A DNA stretch of 9,205 nucleotides from Planctomycetota bacterium (GTDB lineage: Bacteria; Planctomycetota; Planctomycetia; Pirellulales; Thermoguttaceae), in contig JAMOAF010000724.1 of NCBI GenBank assembly GCA_023621895.1, positions 1-9,205 on the forward strand. The letters are read 5' to 3'. The translations under genes and the position numbers were made by a program. The notes under the pieces were generated by a model. It was not told the DNA's origin. It did not search any database and saw nothing but the letters and a program-made list of their open reading frames with translations. This document shows, piece after piece, positions 7,301 to 9,205 of this stretch (position 1 is its first letter; every line of letters begins with the position of its first letter).

Positions 7301-9205
7301 ACCCGAACGATCCGGATTCCGACCGCCCGGTGACCGGCGATGACGATACGTTCCCGGACACCGGCGCCAGGCTTGCCGGCGAGAACCGCGGCGCCGTCGC
7401 CTCGGACGCCGACGGGCATCACGTGGTCGTGCTCACGGCGATCGACAACGGCAAGGACCGCGTCTATTTCCGGCGGTTCAACCCGGACGGATCGCCGAGC
7501 GACAACCTGGGGCCGATCCCGGTCCTCCAAGGCGCCACCAACGCCGCCCAGTTCGCCAAGGACGATCAGCGTTACGCCACCGTGGCGGCGGACGCCGATG
7601 GCGATTTCATTGTCACGTGGACGAATATCCGCACGGTGACCGACGCCCAGGGCAATCCGGTGATCGACCCGGTCACGGGAATGCCCAAGGTCGACGCCGA
7701 TATCTACGCCCGGCGTTTCAACGCCAAGGGCACGGCCCTCGGCAACCCCTTCCTCGTCAACAGCTACACCGCCGACAACCAGATCTGGTCGTCGGTGGCA
7801 ATGGACGCCGACGGCGATTTTGTGATCACCTGGTCGAGCTACGCCCAAGAGACGGGCGGCCAGCCGGGCTCCGGTTACGGCGTGTACGCGCGCCGCTTCG
7901 ACTCGGCGGGGCAGCCGATGGCGCCCGAGTTCCAGGTGAACGTCACCACGTCGCGCAACCAGCAGTACTCCGTTGTCGACATGAGCTCCCAGGGATCGTT
8001 TGTGATTGCCTGGCAGTCGGATCAGGGCGGCTCGCTGGGCGACGATATCATGGCTCGCGTCTTCAATGCCGACGGTTCACCGCTGTCGACTCTGAGCCGC
8101 TCGGAGATCATCGTCAACGACACCCGGACGGGCAGTCAGCGTTATCCGGACGTTTCGATGACGCCGGACGGCAACAACTTTGTCTGCACCTGGACAGCCA
8201 GCGGCAGCCAGGACGGCAGCGGCAACGGCGTGTACGGTCAACTCATCAACGTCCCCTTGCTGCAACAGCAGGTAGCCGGGAATCCGATTGAGACCTACTC
8301 GAGTGCGACGACGCCGGTGCCCTTCGGCTACGGGAATACGATCACATCGACGATTACCATTCCGTCGAACTATCCTGATTCTTTCACGATCAACGACATC
8401 AACGTCTTTCTCAACATCCAGCACGCGGAGCCGGACGATGTCCAGGTCTATTTGATCGCCCCGTCGGGCACGCAAATCGCGCTGTTCGCCAACGTGCCGC
8501 GGAGCGGTGCGGCGGGCGCCGACTTCATCGACACGCTGTTCGACGACGAGGCGCCGATCAGCATCAACGACCCCACGGCGACGCCGCCCTTCATCAGCCC
8601 CACGGGATACCGGCCGCAGGACCCGCTGAGCAGATTCGACGGCCAGTTGACCAGCGGCGGAACGGATATCTACGGCAACGTTCTGCCCGGCGTGTGGACA
8701 TTGGTTGTTCAGGACGTCGACGAGAACTTCGATCCCACGGCGAGGTTCCAGACGCCGATCAACGGTGTCTTCACCGGCTGGAGCATGGATATTGAGCGGG
8801 TTCCGGAAAGGAGCGGCGAGTTCCTCGTGAACTCGACCACGCTGGCCGACCAGATGCTGTCCACCGTCGATTTCAGCAACCAGGGCGATTTTGTCGTCGC
8901 CTGGCAGGGGAACGGCAGTGTGCCCGAGAACGTGGACGCCTCGGGGATTTTCTTCCAGAGGTTCGACTTCACCCTCGATCGGATCGGCGGCGAGACCCGC
9001 GCCAATAACCTCACCACCGGCGACCAGGTTTTCCCGTCGGTCAGCTCAACCAACGACGGTAATTTCGTGATTGCCTGGCAGGGCCCCGGAACGACTGCCG
9101 GCACAACCGAGGTTTACCGGTACATGAGCCAAGGCGCCATCGCCATCGAGGATGTCGACGGCCCGTGGGTCACCGACGTGTTGACCAAGGATGGGTCGCC
9201 GGTTT
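1354..9205 (+). CDS. giant repeat-rich surface/secreted protein, 3' end outside window
   Basis: One uninterrupted frame of at least 2617 codons runs off the right edge. The N-terminus (about 40 residues, with basic and amphipathic character but no clear hydrophobic signal core) leads to LEERQLLS at residues 44-51, the motif found at the start of many giant planctomycetal proteins and thought to relate to export. The order after that is: core 1 (residue 79); beta-rich units 1 and 2 (145-396); cores 2-6 (444-707); an unassigned stretch; beta-rich unit 3 (838-956); core 7 (982); Ig-like domain 1 (1030-1209); cores 8-12 (1230-1506); P domain 1 (1541-1684); cores 13-14 (1708, 1768); Ig-like domain 2 (1808-1970); acidic linker; cores 15-19 (2015-2282); P domain 2 (2328-2481); cores 20-21 (2505, 2563); start of Ig-like domain 3 (2603). 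The protein is Asp-, Gly-, Asn- and Thr-rich and almost Cys-free, as expected for an extracellular beta protein. No catalytic domain is visible. The probable role is cell-surface or secreted, calcium-dependent structure or adhesion (inference). The start at 1354 is set by the Shine-Dalgarno at 1339 and by the position of the LEERQLLS motif. Confidence 0.93.
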   Translation, partial: MSIFRLPTLDSIATKFESLWERVGRPARHDSKHGKCRSLLVDPLEERQLLSVSPADWTDVLVNQVVSENQQQMVAGQSLAMDNDGDFVVVWTRFDEVIDPDSGQPVIDPVTGRPWTDANIYARYFTDEVQRLTIPTELTADAVAGQFGYFTLKYGGNEVQKLTISATYQPQQGSYYGQSSVSGSITLGFDVNGNGVIGPGESTTVVYSEVDSLATTASSIQTALQGLGGALADVNVSPISPKEFEIHFGDFSLGNNQPLISVQSTNFASGFLPAVQIETIREPVEIGRVYVSPTDPNLTARSIEENFRQTMTGFDIGPIEFEPPSRIPPFQGPYSQPQTIRQGVPNVSVQPVTLPDGTVSLTQFDITFDGKISGSTEGNAGKKDHPELVVVKAVDELGASWIASPEINVVTLKEPSPEFRVNPEEPEDVFTPNPDKFDQTNAVVAMDADGDFVIAWQSEIGESQASGNVSDIYARRFTPIGLTAPAHVAYVPGIMAKGDAFRVNTKTTGPQVDPSIGMDDDGNFTIGWSSTSQDISFFNSVRARQFTRDGAPIADEFLVNTEDTQIHSDPYVGMSHDGNTVITWNTGLTITAKIYDSKGNLIDGPFNVGSGVNHSTAFDKQNRFIVAYETGTLQDPDNVGRNSIGTRAIMYQLFDAAGNVSRTVVRDTFRPNSASFDLAANTLWPGTQQNPRAGLDADGDLVIAYDGFGPDVSDSFYLGSSYFAKALSDPANADLLVFFPGGNVSLSSNIDVDTAIELVLINAANQGATLSQLGRIRAILDSKATLLRGEANGVMYSRFDADPPTGAANILASDSVVNAKRDGHNTKYLIAIDTAATGGTFAARLYNSFAAGFDTITFNPVFANNVMNVAATRDDIHDKLEAATRTGVNWPEPQYDGVVDVRVVSTQEILARQVTLSDGSQPWRYPTAANTVVFEVTFQGEVHDSYIGLELSANGLTPAPQTAQIIQYQAADSGTTQTDVSLAVETDGDFTLVWMQHEERTWDASGYPDSYYGSANQNIYYRRFDDSVDAAGPRMTDLVDHQGNLVADGGTIEGPVRYIVVPFDEPLLAGDPAKNPDSVLNTNNWVLTQNGVEIPFGVVDVQFGLNKASELAGRPDAFGGTYELSAIPTNKWEAVLTLDANGGLVPGMTSLGSAEYKITALSPSAAGGISGLRDLASNPLGSLGPAASGVPMGRTFAVHIDEVDTPVDSVVSGGAGRITGTLYPESPNAVAVDADGDYVMVWTAYDTALGRDRLFMRCYDADGTPADLPLLDGDDNVIGTRVDAFPIMAVTPTSTHPELLGSVQRFGSVAIDPDGDFVVTWTNYTGGDADVYARAFPSRAGILGLTDVGGFEVPVFSEDVTEAFRVNGSTASTQKWSDVAMDTEGNFVIAWTHDARTVGSATTNYEVYARRYAAGGANPGRQIQVNVNTTGNQQMPSVAMAGNGDFVIAWQSNESGVDDDIYAREFNASGSPKAGQTRVNDITVGHQRYPDVAMRFDGQAYVVTWTDSAADTSGNSVWAKISGQQPRHYSDPSSHIISQTHQFSINVPDSFTIADLNLQLGILTHTRLEDVTVSLQSPSGTTVVLFSALPKRLVDGSRPAGNTLDHTIFDDQAPTGVSINNSDRGAVPNYEGSFIPQQALAAFNGEDAQGTWTLIVQDVNPGNNETGSLSALSPEIGSWSLDITDVNAVPTSFQINSTNEGDQMYSSVAMDTLGNFVITWSGKGTQPSQSDTSGYGVFYQRYNGGGTRMGGETRVNRQTDGNQWISSIGMDARGNFVVGWTGVGTLPGTTAVYKYDSASNFQRPDIVGPIITDVLALGERLPDGDTVVVDPDLGLASLTVVFDEALSTVGGATGLHSVLNPNNWVIARNNSVIVGGIKSVTFGLNPLTNKYEATVTFDGNGINFGTAPLKDGAYVLTVRDLITDGSALLNPATGAVISTGNALDGDYDGIPGASPTTLGLGGYEHRFTIESDTTGPGPDPGKDPNDPDSDRPVTGDDDTFPDTGARLAGENRGAVASDADGHHVVVLTAIDNGKDRVYFRRFNPDGSPSDNLGPIPVLQGATNAAQFAKDDQRYATVAADADGDFIVTWTNIRTVTDAQGNPVIDPVTGMPKVDADIYARRFNAKGTALGNPFLVNSYTADNQIWSSVAMDADGDFVITWSSYAQETGGQPGSGYGVYARRFDSAGQPMAPEFQVNVTTSRNQQYSVVDMSSQGSFVIAWQSDQGGSLGDDIMARVFNADGSPLSTLSRSEIIVNDTRTGSQRYPDVSMTPDGNNFVCTWTASGSQDGSGNGVYGQLINVPLLQQQVAGNPIETYSSATTPVPFGYGNTITSTITIPSNYPDSFTINDINVFLNIQHAEPDDVQVYLIAPSGTQIALFANVPRSGAAGADFIDTLFDDEAPISINDPTATPPFISPTGYRPQDPLSRFDGQLTSGGTDIYGNVLPGVWTLVVQDVDENFDPTARFQTPINGVFTGWSMDIERVPERSGEFLVNSTTLADQMLSTVDFSNQGDFVVAWQGNGSVPENVDASGIFFQRFDFTLDRIGGETRANNLTTGDQVFPSVSSTNDGNFVIAWQGPGTTAGTTEVYRYMSQGAIAIEDVDGPWVTDVLTKDGSPV
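1483..1506 (+). other. planctomycetal LEERQLLS N-terminal motif
   Basis: Residues 44-51 of the giant protein read LEERQLLS, preceded by basic residues (KHGKCRS) and LLVDP. Variants of this L-E-x-R-x-L-L-S motif sit about 20-60 residues from the start of large planctomycetal (and some proteobacterial) repeat proteins, where a true signal peptide is hard to see. It is the main evidence for both the taxon and the extracytoplasmic destination. Its exact biochemical function is not established. Confidence 0.75.
1588..1719 (+). repeat. core repeat 1 of the VAMDxDGDFVIxW array
   Basis: LAMDNDGDFVVVW begins at 1588 and is followed, after an insert reading GQPVIDPVTGRP (1660-1695), by the NIYARYF strand. 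It stands apart from the other cores, since two beta-rich units separate it from core 2. The insert recurs in core 16. Confidence 0.8.
1786..2160 (+). other. beta-rich unit 1 with inserted EF-hand loop
   Basis: Residues 145-269 have the outline G-x-F-x-L-x-[YF]-G-G ... S-I-Q-T-A-L-Q-G-L ... V-x-V-S-P ... F-E-I-H-F-G-D ... P-L-I-S-V. This outline (a 'feature-and-gain' strand pair, a short helix that selects an 'A-L-x-x-L' segment, then a strand ending in P-L-x-x-V) is common in giant planctomycetal proteins. I am not certain of a Pfam name. A segment containing a calcium loop (190-201) is inserted between the first strands and the helix. Confidence 0.45.
1921..1956 (+). other. EF-hand-type calcium-binding loop
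   Basis: Residues 190-201 read DVNGNGVIGPGE. This is a full 12-residue EF-hand loop: Asp at 1, Asn at 3, Asn at 5, Gly at 6, Ile at 8 and Glu at 12. No second EF-hand lies beside it and the flanks look like beta strands rather than helices, so it is probably a lone calcium-stabilised loop within a beta domain. Calcium binding is inferred from the motif. Confidence 0.65.
2251..2541 (+). other. beta-rich unit 2 (divergent copy of unit 1)
   Basis: Residues 300-396 run A-R-S-I-E-E-N-F-R-Q ... V-P-N-V-S-V-Q-P-V ... F-D-I-T-F-D-G-K-I-S-G ... P-E-L-V-V-V-K-A. The helix-then-strand order and the F-x-I-T-F-x-G and P-x-L-V-V-V strands parallel units 1 and 3. The unit carries a Pro/Gln-rich insert in the middle. 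Homology to the other two units rests on the pattern, not on an alignment score. Confidence 0.35.
2683..3474 (+). repeat. core repeats 2-6, first array
   Basis: Cores start at 2683 (VAMDADGDFVIAWQS), 2899 (IGMDDDGNFTIGWSS), 3067 (VGMSHDGNTVITWNT), 3205 (FDKQNRFIVAYET, degenerate) and 3430 (AGLDADGDLVIAYDG). Spacing is irregular, about 46-75 codons. Most are followed by an aromatic R-x-F/Y strand (IYARRF, VRARQF, IMYQLF) and some by an F-x-V-N strand, which gives a four-strand look like a propeller blade. Cores 5 and 6 have lost the Trp (Tyr instead), so this array is more worn than the later two. Confidence 0.8.
3475..3864 (+). other. unassigned segment of the giant protein
   Basis: About 130 residues (708-837) between core 6 and beta-rich unit 3 contain no core repeat. 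The middle (DTAIELVLINAANQ, QLGRIRAILDSKATLL) looks helical, unlike the beta-rich remainder. It is followed by GVMYSRFDADP, which resembles the R-x-F strand of a core repeat whose first half is missing. I do not recognise a named domain here. Confidence 0.5.
3865..4221 (+). other. beta-rich unit 3
   Basis: Residues 838-956 show G-G-T-F-A-A-R-L-Y ... R-D-D-I-H-D-K-L-E-A-A ... V-V-D-V-R-V-V ... V-F-E-V-T-F-Q-G-E ... I-G-L-E-L-S. The pattern (strand, short helix ending L-E-A, strand, F-x-V-T-F-x-G strand, final strand) repeats that of units 1 and 2. In the first module it occupies the place, between cores 6 and 7, where the later modules carry a P domain. Confidence 0.4.
4297..4440 (+). repeat. 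core repeat 7, last of the first module
   Basis: LAVETDGDFTLVWMQ begins at 4297 and is followed by NIYYRRFDDS before the first Ig-like domain. Its position directly before an Ig-like domain matches cores 14 and 21. Confidence 0.75.
4441..4980 (+). other. Ig-like domain 1 (SbsA-Ig/Big_5-like)
   Basis: Residues 1030-1209 begin AGPRMTDLV and contain YIVVPFDEPL, LNTNNWVLTQNG, a Y-E-L-S / W-E-A-V-L-T-L-D strand pair and AEYKITALSP, then DLASNPLGS. This is the usual series of bacterial Ig-like domains of the SbsA-Ig type: 'G-P-x-V-x-x', then 'V-x-F-[DS]-E-P-[LM]', then 'Y-x-L-x-V-x-x-x-[IV]-x-D-x-x-G-N'. Compared with Ig-like domain 2 it has a longer middle loop (NKASELAGRPDAFGG). Such domains usually act as spacers in surface proteins. 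Confidence 0.6.
5041..5940 (+). repeat. core repeats 8-12
   Basis: Cores start at 5041 (VAVDADGDYVMVW), 5278 (VAIDPDGDFVVTW), 5488 (VAMDTEGNFVIAW), 5665 (VAMAGNGDFVIAWQS) and 5827 (VAMRFDGQAYVVTW). Following strands include DVYARAF, EVYARRY and DIYAREF, with FRVN, IQVN and TRVN strands leading into the next core. Blade length is about 54-79 residues. The D-x-D-G-[DN] turn resembles calcium-binding turns of FG-GAP and VCBS repeats, but the repeats as a whole are a separate type. Confidence 0.85.
5974..6405 (+). other. P/Homo-B domain 1
   Basis: Residues 1541-1684 match the proprotein-convertase P domain (PF01483) in full. It opens with F-S-I-N-V-P-D and TIADLNLQL, then shows LEDVTVSLQSPSGTTVVLF, HTIFDDQAP, an A-F-N-G-E-D segment, GTWTLIVQDV (from residue 1650) and GSWSLDI at the end. 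P domains normally follow a subtilisin-type or other protease domain and stabilise it, and some occur in non-protease secreted proteins. No protease domain is present in this window, so the role here is probably structural or in carbohydrate/protein binding (inference). Confidence 0.9.
6406..6774 (+). repeat. core repeats 13-14
   Basis: Cores start at 6475 (VAMDTLGNFVITWSG) and 6655 (IGMDARGNFVVGWTG), each preceded by a strand ending in [IV]-N (FQINST, ETRVNRQT). A G-V-F-Y-Q-R-Y strand joins them. They lie between P domain 1 and Ig-like domain 2 and correspond one to one with cores 20-21. Confidence 0.85.
6775..7263 (+). other. Ig-like domain 2 (SbsA-Ig/Big_5-like)
   Basis: Residues 1808-1970 start GPIITDVLALG and contain LTVVFDEAL, LNPNNWVIARNN, YEATVTFDGNG, GAYVLTVRDLITD and a closing GNALDGDYDGIPG turn before YEHRFTIESD. 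It aligns by eye with Ig-like domain 1 (NTNNWVLTQNG against NPNNWVIARNN; VQFGLN against VTFGLN). The DGDYDG turn is Asp-rich and could bind calcium. Confidence 0.65.
7264..7380 (+). other. Pro/Asp-rich linker between modules B and C
   Basis: Residues 1971-2009 are low-complexity and acidic (GPGPDPGKDPNDPDSDRP, then GDDDTFPDTG). The stretch is probably disordered or a calcium-binding hinge. The junction of modules A and B has no comparable linker. Confidence 0.7.
7396..8280 (+). repeat. core repeats 15-19
   Basis: Cores start at 7396 (VASDADGHHVVVLTA, Trp replaced by Leu), 7582 (VAADADGDFIVTWTN), 7795 (VAMDADGDFVITWSS), 7972 (VDMSSQGSFVIAWQS) and 8152 (VSMTPDGNNFVCTW). The strands that follow are RVYFRRF, DIYARRF, GVYARRF, DIMARVF and GVYGQLI. 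Core 16 carries an insert reading GNPVIDPVTGMP (7651-7686) almost identical to one in core 1. Core 19 has one of the rare Cys residues of the protein. Confidence 0.85.
8335..8796 (+). other. P/Homo-B domain 2
   Basis: Residues 2328-2481 form a second complete P domain: STITIPSNYPDSFTIND, then PDDVQVYLIAPSGTQIALF, DTLFDDEAP, RFDGQLTSGG, GVWTLVVQDV (from residue 2446) and GWSMDIE. It is about 10 residues longer than copy 1 because of extra loop residues around DPTATPPFISPTGYRP and TSGGTDIYGNVLP. The conserved strands are the same in both copies, so both are expected to fold. Confidence 0.9.
8797..9159 (+). repeat. core repeats 20-21
   Basis: Cores start at 8866 (VDFSNQGDFVVAWQG) and 9040 (VSSTNDGNFVIAWQG), joined by G-I-F-F-Q-R-F. 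They have lost the V-A-M-D start but keep G-[DN]-F-V-[VI]-A-W-Q. The surrounding words (NSTTLADQM, GGETRANNLTTGDQ) mirror those around cores 13-14 (NSTNEGDQM, GGETRVNRQTDGNQ). Confidence 0.82.

Larger units (their letters stand above)
7381..9205 (+). repeat. super-repeat module C, cut by the window edge
   Basis: This third module holds cores 15-19, P domain 2, cores 20-21 and the first 15 residues of Ig-like domain 3 (GPWVTDVLTKDGSPV). It follows module B element by element. Domain 3 continues beyond base 9205. Confidence 0.8.

Noticed and set aside
5764..7848. Minus-strand frames at 5764-6642 and 6814-7848
   Set aside because: Both are antisense to P domain 1, Ig-like domain 2 and the cores, with the same GDHEIAVGV-type mirror words as the other shadows.
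1354..9205. RTX (GGxGxDxUx) nonapeptide repeats or cadherin repeats
   Set aside because: The protein is Asp/Gly-rich and looks calcium-dependent, but no tandem GGxGxD nonapeptides or cadherin DxNDxxP motifs were found.
1..9205. CRISPR array, insertion sequence, tRNA or terminator
   Set aside because: The repeats present are coding, of uneven length and diverged in DNA. No direct-repeat/spacer pattern, transposase, tRNA fold or stem followed by a T run was seen.

Overview
The window reads as a chromosomal piece from a GC-rich bacterium, most likely a member of the Planctomycetota. Two things suggest this. The giant protein begins without an obvious signal peptide but carries the 'LEERQLLS' N-terminal motif typical of very large planctomycetal surface or secreted proteins. 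Its neighbour belongs to an uncharacterised family (TIGR03032/DUF4915) that is well represented in planctomycetes and cyanobacteria. The taxon is inferred from protein features only; no rRNA or other phylogenetic marker is present.

Layout: positions 1-80 are a short upstream region with a purine-rich ribosome binding site and a candidate sigma-54-type promoter. Positions 81-1340 hold a complete TIGR03032-family gene. After 13 bases, and with a ribosome binding site overlapping the upstream stop codon, a single open frame starts at 1354 and runs with no stop to the last base of the window (at least 2617 codons, gene incomplete). All reading frames inside 1354-9205 on the other strand, including one of 907 codons, are antisense shadows of this gene.

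The giant protein is a mosaic. I count 21 copies of a short core of the form V-A-M-D-x-D-G-D-F-V-I-x-W, one degenerate, most followed by a [D/V]-[I/V]-Y-A-R-R-F strand and an F-x-V-N strand. There are two P/Homo-B domains, two complete Ig-like domains plus the first residues of a third, three divergent copies of another beta-rich unit, one textbook EF-hand-type calcium loop and one Pro/Asp-rich linker. The most striking structure is a super-repeat of about 780-795 residues. The order five cores - P domain - two cores - Ig-like domain occurs twice in succession, and individual cores match their positional partner in the other copy. An earlier copy at the N-terminal side lacks the P domain and holds different material in its place.

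How the genes work together is inferred: tight spacing suggests co-transcription of a predicted soluble TIGR03032 protein with a giant extracellular or cell-surface, probably calcium-binding, adhesin-like protein. No catalytic domain, RNA gene, mobile element, CRISPR array or terminator was recognised.
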